Assembly (NCBI RefSeq): GCF_002846575.1
Contig: NZ_PJND01000007.1
Span: 1,054,001-1,118,000, forward strand
Reading direction: 5' to 3'
Source of the DNA: Flavobacterium lindanitolerans
Lineage (GTDB): Bacteria > Bacteroidota > Bacteroidia > Flavobacteriales > Flavobacteriaceae
Length of the DNA: 64,000 nucleotides
The translations under genes were made by a program, and so were the position numbers. Below the pieces are notes generated by a model. It searched no databases and had not been told where the DNA came from. It saw only the letters and a list, made by a program, of their open reading frames with translations. Shown here piece after piece: positions 45,722-53,190 of the stretch. The number at the start of each line of letters is the position of its first letter. The stretch's first letter is position 1.

Positions 45722-47824
45722 ATGAAAAAACTCCTAAAAATTGCCATCTTGCTTTTGTCTGTACATTCATGGGCGCAGAGTAACCGGGAAAGAGAGCAAT
45801 TTCCTGTTTTTCCTAAATGCGAAAGACAACAGTCTGAAAATCTGGAAGCCTGTTTTTATAACGAGCTTCAGGATTTCGTGTTTGCTAATTTCAAAGTGCC
45901 GCAGGAAACAACAGATAAAAATTACAAAGGCAGGGTAATCGTACTTTTTGAAGTCGATACGGCCGGAGTTTTTAAAGTACAGTATGTGGATGCTGTTGAT
46001 GCTTCACTGGCTGAAGAAAGTAAACGGGTTTTTGGTTTCTTGCCAAAGATAAAACCAGCCACTTATAATGGTAATCCAACCTATGCGAAATACACAATCA
46101 GCATTAATATTCCTTTGGAAAAACAGGCGGCTGTTGTGGCAGAAGCTAAAAAGGAAAAAACAAATGCTGTTATAAAAGACAGAAGCAGGGAACTGACGGA
46201 ATTTGATAGCATTGTTTACAAAAAGTTTGATAATCCCCAGCTTAAAAGCCATCTGAATATTCCATTTTCACACAGCCTTTATGCTCAGTTTGACAGAGCT
46301 TTGAATCAGGTGGGAAGCAATAATCATACAGCTTCCAAACCTTATACTTATGCGGAAGTGTCCAGATATTATGATTTGGAACAAGCCAACAAAATGATTC
46401 AGAAAAACAAACAGGGTTGGTGGGGACGAAAACTCTGGAACGAAAATCTTGTGGCAATTCAGGGAGATGGCTATTGGTTCACGATGAACCCGATTTTGGA
46501 TTTGCGAATGGGGAAAAGTGATCCGGGCAAGGCAGATTATACTTATCAGAATACCCGGGGTGTTCAGGTTCAGGGAGAAATTGGTAAAGAGCTAAGCTTT
46601 ACTGCATCCATATATGAAAGTCAGGGGCGTTTTGCAGATTACTACAACAGATATGCCGAATCCATCAAGCCGTCAGGCGGTAATCCGGCAGTTATTCCCG
46701 GGATAGGAATTGCGAAGCGATTTAAGGAAGATGCTTATGATTTTCCAATGGCAGAGGCTAATATATCCTATACTCCGAGTCAATTCATTAACCTGCAATT
46801 GGGCTATGGAAGGAATTTTTTAGGTGATGGATACCGCTCTTTATTGCAAGGCGATGGAACAAGTCCGTATCCCTTCTTTAAAATCAATACCAATTTCTGG
46901 AAAATTAAATACACAAATACTTATATGTGGCTGAAAGACGTAAGGCCGGAAGTTACAGAAGACAATACCTACGCTACAAAATTCATGGCAAACCACTACC
47001 TGAGCTGGAATGTCACAAAAAGATGGAATCTCGGTTTTTTCGAATCTGTAGTATGGGCTAACCAGAACAATCGCGGTTTTGATGCCAGTTTCATTAATCC
47101 GATTATATTTTACAGAGCTGTAGAATTTTCATCATCTTCAAAAAGTGGTAATGCTCTTTTGGGTCTTACTTCAAAGTATAAATTCAGCAACCAGATCCAG
47201 TTGTATGGGCAATTCTTATTGGATGAATTTTCCATTGCCGATATGAAAGCCGGGGATCAAAGCTGGAAAAATAAATTCGGATACCAGCTTGGAGCAAAAT
47301 ATTTTGATGCTTTTAATATTGATAACCTGTTGTTGCAATTGGAGTACAATCATGTGCATCCATACGTTTATGCTCATAGCAATCCTTTAACCAATTATGC
47401 TCATAGCAACCAGAGTATGGGGCACCAATGGGGTGGTAACTTTAAAGAATTTATAGCCGTAGCCAGATATTTTAAAGGAAGATGGTTTGCCGATGCGAAA
47501 CTTACCTACGGAAAAAGAGGGCTTGATTTCGATACGGAAGAAAATAGGTTTAATTACGGAGGCAATATCTATAAAAATTATGGGGAAGGAAGACCTTTTG
47601 ATACCGGTGTTAAAACGGGTCAGGGAAATGAAACCACAATTCTTATTGCCGATTTACAGGGAGGCTACCTGGTTAATCCGGCCACAAACCTGAAATTTTT
47701 TGCGGGACTGATTTACAGAAACTTTAATCCGAATGTAGATACCCCAACAGCTTTTAAAGAAGATACGACATGGTTTTCAATAGGTTTAAGAGCCGATCTT
47801 TTTAACTGGTATTTTGATTATTAA
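45722..47824 (+). CDS. remB: gliding motility protein RemB-like, TonB_C-like domain plus outer membrane barrel
   Basis: A 700-residue outer-membrane-type protein with signal peptide MKKLLKIAILLLSVHSWAQ. I recognise the gene order sprA-gcvH-vanZ-deoC-remB from Flavobacterium johnsoniae, in which remB is linked to gliding. The N-terminal segment (about residues 66-140: GRVIVLFEVDTAGVFKVQYV to AKYTISINIPL) resembles the TonB C-terminal domain. The remainder, about 180-700, is a beta-strand-rich Wzi/capsule-assembly-like barrel with aromatic strand ends, closing in RADLFNWYFDY. The exact role of RemB is not well understood. It is probably cotranscribed with deoC. Confidence 0.82.
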   Translation: MKKLLKIAILLLSVHSWAQSNREREQFPVFPKCERQQSENLEACFYNELQDFVFANFKVPQETTDKNYKGRVIVLFEVDTAGVFKVQYVDAVDASLAEESKRVFGFLPKIKPATYNGNPTYAKYTISINIPLEKQAAVVAEAKKEKTNAVIKDRSRELTEFDSIVYKKFDNPQLKSHLNIPFSHSLYAQFDRALNQVGSNNHTASKPYTYAEVSRYYDLEQANKMIQKNKQGWWGRKLWNENLVAIQGDGYWFTMNPILDLRMGKSDPGKADYTYQNTRGVQVQGEIGKELSFTASIYESQGRFADYYNRYAESIKPSGGNPAVIPGIGIAKRFKEDAYDFPMAEANISYTPSQFINLQLGYGRNFLGDGYRSLLQGDGTSPYPFFKINTNFWKIKYTNTYMWLKDVRPEVTEDNTYATKFMANHYLSWNVTKRWNLGFFESVVWANQNNRGFDASFINPIIFYRAVEFSSSSKSGNALLGLTSKYKFSNQIQLYGQFLLDEFSIADMKAGDQSWKNKFGYQLGAKYFDAFNIDNLLLQLEYNHVHPYVYAHSNPLTNYAHSNQSMGHQWGGNFKEFIAVARYFKGRWFADAKLTYGKRGLDFDTEENRFNYGGNIYKNYGEGRPFDTGVKTGQGNETTILIADLQGGYLVNPATNLKFFAGLIYRNFNPNVDTPTAFKEDTTWFSIGLRADLFNWYFDY

Positions 47825-47863
47825 TTCGGTTTTCGCAAAACCTGCGTTTTTTGTGATTTGTTT

Positions 47864-47895
47864 TTTGTGATTTTCTTTCCGAACCAGTATCTTTG
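47864..47895 (+). promoter_or_regulatory. promoter of the ctaB-cox3 unit
   Basis: TTTG (47864-47867), 20 nt, then TATCTTTG (47888-47895): a full match to the Bacteroidota housekeeping promoter, 20 nt before the ctaB ATG at 47916. Confidence 0.72.
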
Positions 47896-47915
47896 CGCAA
47901 GATTTCAAAATCCAA

Positions 47916-48845
47916 ATGAAAGCAGCATTGAGCACTACAGCAAATAACTTCTCTTTAAAATCCCTGTATATTGATTTCAGAGAAATCACCAAGGCAAGAT
48001 TGGCGGTTAGCGTAGTTTTTTCTTCTATAGCCGGCTACCTGCTGGGCTTTGATGATGCGCATCCATTCAAATGGCTCACTTTGTTTATGCTTGCCGTTGG
48101 AGGCTACTGCATGGTGGGGGCGTCAAATGCTTTCAATCAAATTATAGAAAAAGATCTGGATGTTTTGATGGATAGGACCAAAAATCGTCCTGTGCCGTCC
48201 GGAAGAATGTCAGTAAACACGGCCTTTATTATTGCTTGTGTCCTGACAATAATCGGTTTGGTAATCCTTTACAATATCAATCCTAAAACCGCCATGTTTG
48301 GCGCAATTTCTATTTTTCTTTATACGAGCGTCTACACGCCGTTAAAAACCAAAACCCCATTATCTGTTTTTGTGGGAGCTTTTCCCGGAGCCATCCCTTT
48401 TATGTTAGGATGGGTTGCGGCTACAGATGATTTCGGAATCGAAGCAGGAACACTTTTCCTGATTCAGTTTTTCTGGCAATTCCCTCATTTTTGGGCTATT
48501 GGATGGTTTTTGTTTGATGACTACAAAAAAGCAGGATTCTTTATGCTGCCAACAGGGAAAAAAGATAAAACCACAGCAACCCAAATTATATTGTATACAG
48601 TCTGGGTGATTGTGGCCTCATTGCTTCCGGCATTCTTCCCGGTGATAGGTCTTGTTGGAAGTAAATTGCAACTAAGTCCAATTGCAGCGGTTGTTGTATT
48701 GCTGTTAGGGATTTGGATGTTGGTTTATGCAGTGAAATTGTATAAGTCCCGTGAAGCAAAAGCGGCACGAACACTAATGTTGGTGAGCGTGTCTTACATT
48801 ACCCTGCTGCAGATTGTATATATAGCAGATAAATTTTTACGATAA
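47916..48845 (+). CDS. ctaB: heme O synthase (protoheme IX farnesyltransferase)
   Basis: CtaB/CyoE farnesylates heme B to heme O, the precursor of heme A for aa3-type oxidases. The 309-residue UbiA-family membrane protein has eight or nine helices and the prenyl-diphosphate motif NAFNQIIEKDLDVLMDRTKNRPVPSGRM. A second motif, YTPLKTKTPLSVFVGAFPGAIPFMLGW, follows. Its stop overlaps the ATG of the next gene (TAATG), so it is cotranslated with oxidase subunit III. No ctaA (heme A synthase) is seen in the window. Confidence 0.95.
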   Translation: MKAALSTTANNFSLKSLYIDFREITKARLAVSVVFSSIAGYLLGFDDAHPFKWLTLFMLAVGGYCMVGASNAFNQIIEKDLDVLMDRTKNRPVPSGRMSVNTAFIIACVLTIIGLVILYNINPKTAMFGAISIFLYTSVYTPLKTKTPLSVFVGAFPGAIPFMLGWVAATDDFGIEAGTLFLIQFFWQFPHFWAIGWFLFDDYKKAGFFMLPTGKKDKTTATQIILYTVWVIVASLLPAFFPVIGLVGSKLQLSPIAAVVVLLLGIWMLVYAVKLYKSREAKAARTLMLVSVSYITLLQIVYIADKFLR

Positions 48846-49441
48846 TGGAAATGACGATAAAAGGAATGACAGCTAACGAGCATAAGGAAAGAAAAGCAAG
48901 ATCATACAAACTGATTTTGTGGTTTGCAATGATTAGCATGACAATGATGTTTGCCGGATTAACCAGTGCTTATGTTGTGAGTGCTTCAAGACCGGACTGG
49001 TTAAAAGATTTTGACCTGCCAAGTGCATTTTATGCCAGTACGGTTGTAATTGTAATCAGCAGTCTGACATTTCATTTTGCAAAAAAAGCAATTCAAAAAG
49101 ATAACAGAAGCCTGACGACTTCGCTTTTACTGGTGACTTTGGCGCTGGGATTACTTTTCGTTTTTCTGCAGTTTGAAGGTTTTAACCAAATGATTGCTAT
49201 GGGGCTTAATCCTACAGGACCAACAAGTACAGTAACTACTTCTTTTATCTATGTAGTCGTATTGGTTCACTTTGCCCACCTTTTTGGGGGTCTGATATCG
49301 CTTTTAATCATAATTTATAATCATTTTAAACAAAAATACAATTCAGGTCAAACCCTTGGAATAGAGCTAGGTGCGATGTTTTGGCACTTTCTGGACTTTC
49401 TGTGGTTGTATTTGTTTTTATTTTTATATTTCTTTAAATAA
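48845..49441 (+). CDS. cytochrome c oxidase subunit III, first copy
   Basis: A 198-residue heme-copper oxidase subunit III with five helices; motifs include MFAGLTSAYVVSASRPDW, FVFLQFEGFNQM and the C-terminal VHFAHLFGGLISLLIIIYNHF with ELGAMFWHFLDFLWLYLFLFLYF. It starts in the ctaB stop codon. A second, longer subunit III gene follows 42 nt later. Confidence 0.92.
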   Translation: MEMTIKGMTANEHKERKARSYKLILWFAMISMTMMFAGLTSAYVVSASRPDWLKDFDLPSAFYASTVVIVISSLTFHFAKKAIQKDNRSLTTSLLLVTLALGLLFVFLQFEGFNQMIAMGLNPTGPTSTVTTSFIYVVVLVHFAHLFGGLISLLIIIYNHFKQKYNSGQTLGIELGAMFWHFLDFLWLYLFLFLYFFK

Positions 49442-49483
49442 GAAAAAAACGTAAATTTGGGAACTTTTTAACTAAATAACTTT

Positions 49484-50515
49484 ATGGGATCTACTGTTAC
49501 TACTGCAAATAGTGAAGGTAAAATTTGGGGAGGCGGCAACGAGCCTATGGGAATTAATTATGGCAAAATGATGATGTGGTTTTTCATCGTGTCTGATGCC
49601 TTAACATTCTCTGGATTTCTTGCTGCATACGGTTTTTCAAGATATAAATTCATTGAAACTTGGCCTTTGGCGGATGAAGTTTTCAATCACTTTCCATTTA
49701 TGCACGGTGTGGATGCTCCGATGTACTATGTGGCATTAATGACTTTTATTCTTATTTTCTCATCCGTAACGATGGTATTGGCAGTTGATGCAGGCCACCA
49801 GATGAAAAAACAAAAAGTTGCAATCTATATGTTCCTTACCATTATTGGTGGTGGAATCTTCTTGGGTTCTCAGGCTTGGGAATGGAAAAACTTCATCAAA
49901 GGAGAATATGGAGCTGTTGAAACTAAAGGAGGAAGCATCCTGCAATTTGTAGATGCAACTACCGGAAAAAGAGTAAAGCTTTCTGATGTGGCAATTCCGC
50001 TTCACGAAGAAAGAGAGCAGTTGTCAAGAAATAAAGGATTCTGGTTTTCAAAAGAAAGCACATTGCCAACTTATTCTGTAAACGAAGTAGTAGAAGGATT
50101 CAAGGCTAACCCTAATATATTGGTTAGAACTGAAGCGATTTACCACCCGTCTATGGCGAAAAATGTTGGAGTTCACCCTGAATTGAACAAATCAACTCAC
50201 AAACACAAAACAATCTTAACAAGAGAAGAGTCTCTGAAAAGATTAGCTGATGTTCACTATGTTGTTGAAGGAGCTAACCTGATTAGAAACGAATACGGTC
50301 AAAAATTATTTGCGAACTTCTTTTTCTTTATCACAGGTTTCCACGGTTTCCACGTATTTACAGGAGTTTTAATCAACGTGTTGATTTTCCTTAATGTGGT
50401 ATTAGGAACTTATGAAAAAAGAAGAAGCTACGAAATGGTTGAGAAAGTTGGACTTTACTGGCACTTTGTCGATTTAGTTTGGGTATTTGTATTTACATTC
50501 TTCTACTTAGTTTAA
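49484..50515 (+). CDS. cytochrome c oxidase subunit III, second copy with internal insert
   Basis: A 343-residue subunit III. The first helices (MMMWFFIVSDALTFSGFLAAYGFSRY) and the last helices (FANFFFFITGFHGFHVFTGVLINVLIF, VGLYWHFVDLVWVFVFTFFYL) are standard. Between them a hydrophilic insert of about 135 residues (roughly 140-275, including LQFVDATTGKRVKLSDVAIPLHEEREQ) is not part of the usual subunit. It probably sits on one face of the membrane and may bind a partner. Confidence 0.92.
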   Translation: MGSTVTTANSEGKIWGGGNEPMGINYGKMMMWFFIVSDALTFSGFLAAYGFSRYKFIETWPLADEVFNHFPFMHGVDAPMYYVALMTFILIFSSVTMVLAVDAGHQMKKQKVAIYMFLTIIGGGIFLGSQAWEWKNFIKGEYGAVETKGGSILQFVDATTGKRVKLSDVAIPLHEEREQLSRNKGFWFSKESTLPTYSVNEVVEGFKANPNILVRTEAIYHPSMAKNVGVHPELNKSTHKHKTILTREESLKRLADVHYVVEGANLIRNEYGQKLFANFFFFITGFHGFHVFTGVLINVLIFLNVVLGTYEKRRSYEMVEKVGLYWHFVDLVWVFVFTFFYLV

Positions 50516-50534
50516 TTTTTTAGAGATTATTATT

Positions 50535-50891
50535 ATGGCACACGCACACGAGCACGTTTCTAATACGAAAAGAATTTGGAAGGTTTTTATATTACTATCT
50601 GTTGTAACTATTATAGAAGTTGCATTTGGTATATACAAACCGGCTATTTTGCACGATACTTTGTTTCTTCAGATGAATCTGCTTAATTGGTTGTTCATTG
50701 GATTGACAATATATAAGGCATATTATATCGTTTGGGCATTCATGCACCTTGAAGGCGAGAAAAGTAATCTTAGGTGGAGTATTGTGGCACCTTTAGTATT
50801 CTTAATTATCTATTTAGTGTTCATCTTACTAGTTGAAGGTAATTATGTTTTTGATGTGTTCAAGAGTTCTCAGATAAAATGGAATTTTTAA
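50535..50891 (+). CDS. cytochrome c oxidase subunit IV family protein
   Basis: A 118-residue protein of the prokaryotic cytochrome c oxidase subunit IV family (COX4_pro) with three membrane helices and motifs VVTIIEVAFGIY and KAYYIVWAFMHLEGEKSNLRW. A short His-containing N-terminus (AHAHEHVS) precedes the first helix. It follows the second subunit III gene by 19 nt and closes the oxidase unit at a terminator. Confidence 0.92.
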   Translation: MAHAHEHVSNTKRIWKVFILLSVVTIIEVAFGIYKPAILHDTLFLQMNLLNWLFIGLTIYKAYYIVWAFMHLEGEKSNLRWSIVAPLVFLIIYLVFILLVEGNYVFDVFKSSQIKWNF

Positions 50892-50912
50892 CAGCATATT
50901 AAATCACAAAAA

Positions 50913-50938
50913 AAGACGGTATTACACCGTCTTTTTTT
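50913..50938 (+). terminator. terminator after the subunit IV gene
   Basis: AAGACGGT, loop ATTAC, ACCGTCTT and a T-run. The last T residues overlap the -7 box of the next gene. Confidence 0.88.
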
Positions 50939-50945
50939 ATTTTTG
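50938..50945 (+). promoter_or_regulatory. -7 element overlapping the terminator T-run
   Basis: TATTTTTG fits TAnnTTTG, 24 nt before the ATG at 50970. It begins in the T-run of the preceding terminator, so the two signals share bases. No -33 TTTG is seen. Confidence 0.45.
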
Positions 50946-50969
50946 CACTGCAATAACTTCTACATTACA

Positions 50970-51641
50970 ATGAAAAAAAATATAGTCCTTTTCGTGCTGT
51001 TTATACTTCCAATCGTAGCTTATCTTTTCTTTGCTTCCGGTATTAACAGTTTCGCAAAACTTCCGACTATAACTGAAAAAATTCCGGACTTGAAATGGAA
51101 AACTGCCGACGGTCAAAGCATCACTCTTGATAATAAAATTACCATTTTAGGTTTTACAGGAAGTAAGGTGCTTTACAACGAAGGGAATTTTTTTAACCTG
51201 AACCAAAAAATTTACAATAAGAATAAAAACTTCAAGGATTTTCAGTTTGTCATGATCGCCCCAAAAGGGAGCGAAGGCGAAGTGAAGGAACTGATGGAGA
51301 AACTCAAGCCGATTGCTGAAGATAAAGATATTTCAAAATGGATTTTCGTATTTGCTGCTCCGGAAGAAATCAGGGAATATTATTCGAAATTGAATCTGGT
51401 AGGACAGCTTGATGATAATGCCGGAACAGCAAATGTCTATATCGTTGATAAGGCAAGGAACCTGAGAGGCAGAAAAGGAAAGAACCTGGAAGGTAAAGAA
51501 GAATATAAAGAAGGCTACAATACTATTTCTGCGGCCGATTTACATAACGAAATGAGTGATGATGTGAAAATCATCCTGTACGAATACAGGGCTGCCTTGA
51601 AAAAGAACAACCCTAAAACGGAAATGAAAAGAAAAATTTAA
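50970..51641 (+). CDS. membrane-anchored cysteine-free SCO-like protein
   Basis: The start is the ATG at 50970 (MKKNIVLFVLFILPIVAYLFF, 223 aa). One N-terminal helix anchors a soluble domain whose order of elements (IPDLKWKTADGQSITLDNKITILGFTGS, FQFVMIAPKGSE, TANVYIVDKARNLRGRKGK) resembles the SCO/peroxiredoxin-like thioredoxin fold. There is no cysteine anywhere, so no metal- or redox-active CxxxC. It is directly upstream of a typical SCO gene (5 nt spacing). A structural or chaperone role in oxidase assembly is plausible but unproven. Confidence 0.82.
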   Translation: MKKNIVLFVLFILPIVAYLFFASGINSFAKLPTITEKIPDLKWKTADGQSITLDNKITILGFTGSKVLYNEGNFFNLNQKIYNKNKNFKDFQFVMIAPKGSEGEVKELMEKLKPIAEDKDISKWIFVFAAPEEIREYYSKLNLVGQLDDNAGTANVYIVDKARNLRGRKGKNLEGKEEYKEGYNTISAADLHNEMSDDVKIILYEYRAALKKNNPKTEMKRKI

Positions 51642-51645
51642 TACG

Positions 51646-52383
51646 ATGAAAAATAAATCATACATCGGAATTTCGTTTATTATTCTGGTTTTTGGAATCT
51701 ATGCCATTCCGAAAATCATTGACAGGGTAAAAAATAATGATGTTTCTGTACAGGACAGATTAAACGTTCCGGCAAAGGAAAAAAAATCGGAAGAAGCTAA
51801 AAATCTGGTTAAGATTGGAAACGCTCCGCAATTTAGCCTCACAGACCAAAACGGAAAAACCATATCCAACAAAGATTATGAAGGAAAGGTTTATGTGGTA
51901 GAATTTTTCTTCTCTACCTGTCCGACTATCTGTCCGGTGATGAATCAGAACATGCGCATGATAGAAGATGAGTTTGGAAAGAATGAAAATTTCGGAATTG
52001 CTTCCTTTACTATAAACCCTGTAAACGATACGCCGGAAGTTTTAAAGGAGCATGCAAAACAATTAGGAGTAACTTCTCCTAACTGGCATTTCCTAACCGG
52101 CGACCAGGAGTATATTTATAAAATTGCCAATAAAGGATTCAATATTTATGCCGGCGAAAGTAAAAAAGAGGGCGATGCCGGATTTGAACATTCGGGTTAC
52201 TTTGCCTTGGTTGATAAAAAAGGAAACATCCGAAGCAGAAAAGATAAATCAGGAAATCCTATCATATTCTATACGGGACTCAACTATAAAGACAAGGAAG
52301 GTTTTCAGGATGACCTGCAAGGGAAATACAAACCGGGCATTCATGCCATCAAAGAAGATATTGCAATTTTATTAGAAGAATAA
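51646..52383 (+). CDS. SCO family copper chaperone
   Basis: A 245-residue SCO1/SenC protein that delivers copper to the CuA site of cytochrome c oxidase. An N-terminal membrane helix (about 6-22) anchors a thioredoxin-like domain. The copper ligands are present: Cys92 and Cys96 in STCPTICPVMN and His182 in FEHSGYFALVDK. Two nucleotides separate it from the DUF420 gene, so they are cotranscribed. Confidence 0.95.
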   Translation: MKNKSYIGISFIILVFGIYAIPKIIDRVKNNDVSVQDRLNVPAKEKKSEEAKNLVKIGNAPQFSLTDQNGKTISNKDYEGKVYVVEFFFSTCPTICPVMNQNMRMIEDEFGKNENFGIASFTINPVNDTPEVLKEHAKQLGVTSPNWHFLTGDQEYIYKIANKGFNIYAGESKKEGDAGFEHSGYFALVDKKGNIRSRKDKSGNPIIFYTGLNYKDKEGFQDDLQGKYKPGIHAIKEDIAILLEE

Positions 52384-52385
52384 TT

Positions 52386-52934
52386 ATGGATAACAATCTG
52401 AATGCTGTTGAACTGAAATATAGAAAGTGGATTATTGTTTTGTCAATAGCCATCCCTCTTGTTGTAGCTATCCTTTTTGGTGTAAAGCTAAAGGATTTCG
52501 GATATGACGTCAAACCATTATCATTCCTGCCGCCAATTTATGCTGCTATCAACGGAATTACCGCAATCCTTTTGGTTTCGGCTGTTATGGCAGTTAAGAA
52601 CGGAAAAAGAAAATTGCATGAAAATTTAATGAAAACGGCTATTGCGTGTTCGGTAGCGTTTTTAGGGATGTATGTAGCCTATCATATGACTGCAGAAAGT
52701 ACTCCTTACGGCGGAGAAGGAATATCCAGATACATTTACTTTTTTATATTGCTCACACATATTCTTTTGTCGATAATCATTATTCCTTTTGTTCTTATAA
52801 CCTATGTAAGAGCTTTGGCAGAACGATTTGATAAACACAGAAAACTGGCAAGAATAACCTATCCTATGTGGCTCTATGTGGCTGTCACCGGAGTTATAGT
52901 CTATCTAATGATTTCTCCTTATTATGCGCATTAA
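52386..52934 (+). CDS. DUF420 family membrane protein
   Basis: A 182-residue protein with about five membrane helices. DUF420 (YozB-like) proteins are usually found beside SCO and oxidase subunit genes. Visible conserved pieces are LPPIYAAINGITAILLVSAV, KNGKRKLHENLMKTAI, YHMTAESTPYGGEG and LLTHILLSIIIIPFVLITYVRAL. Conserved His residues may bind heme or copper, but the function is not known. It overlaps the next gene by 11 bp. Confidence 0.92.
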   Translation: MDNNLNAVELKYRKWIIVLSIAIPLVVAILFGVKLKDFGYDVKPLSFLPPIYAAINGITAILLVSAVMAVKNGKRKLHENLMKTAIACSVAFLGMYVAYHMTAESTPYGGEGISRYIYFFILLTHILLSIIIIPFVLITYVRALAERFDKHRKLARITYPMWLYVAVTGVIVYLMISPYYAH

Positions 52935-53178
52935 AAACTGCCTGAATAAAACTCTTTCGATGAAATGGGTGTTTCCGTTTTTAGCACTGTTTCTGCTTTC
53001 TTTAGATGCTAATGCGCAATGTGCCATGTGTCGTGCCGTTTTGGAAACGGAAGAAGGAGGAATCAAGGCCGAAGCGGTCAATGACGGAATAGTATATTTG
53101 ATGGTGATTCCTTATATTCTGGTTGGTATTTTGGGATTTGCCATTTATAGAATGAAAACAAAAAAAAAGCCTGAATAA
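52924..53178 (+). CDS. small membrane protein with a CxxC motif, oxidase cluster
   Basis: An 84-residue protein; the reading frame opens at 52924, and a second ATG at 52960 gives a 72-residue version that also starts with a signal (MKWVFPFLALFLLSLDANAQ). After the signal comes QCAMCRAVLETEEGG and then one membrane helix (YLMVIPYILVGILGFAIY) with a basic tail. The CAMC pair right after the predicted cleavage site would face the periplasm. I do not know its function; its constant place after SCO and DUF420 suggests a part in oxidase assembly or copper handling. Confidence 0.82.
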   Translation: MRIKNCLNKTLSMKWVFPFLALFLLSLDANAQCAMCRAVLETEEGGIKAEAVNDGIVYLMVIPYILVGILGFAIYRMKTKKKPE

Positions 53179-53190
53179 TCAGGCTTTTTT
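53159..53190. terminator. bidirectional terminator with stop codon in the loop
   Basis: AAGCCTGA, ATAA loop, TCAGGCTT, flanked by A- and T-runs. The TAA of the upstream gene (53176-53178) reads into the loop. It also serves the DUF4403 gene on the minus strand. Confidence 0.88.
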
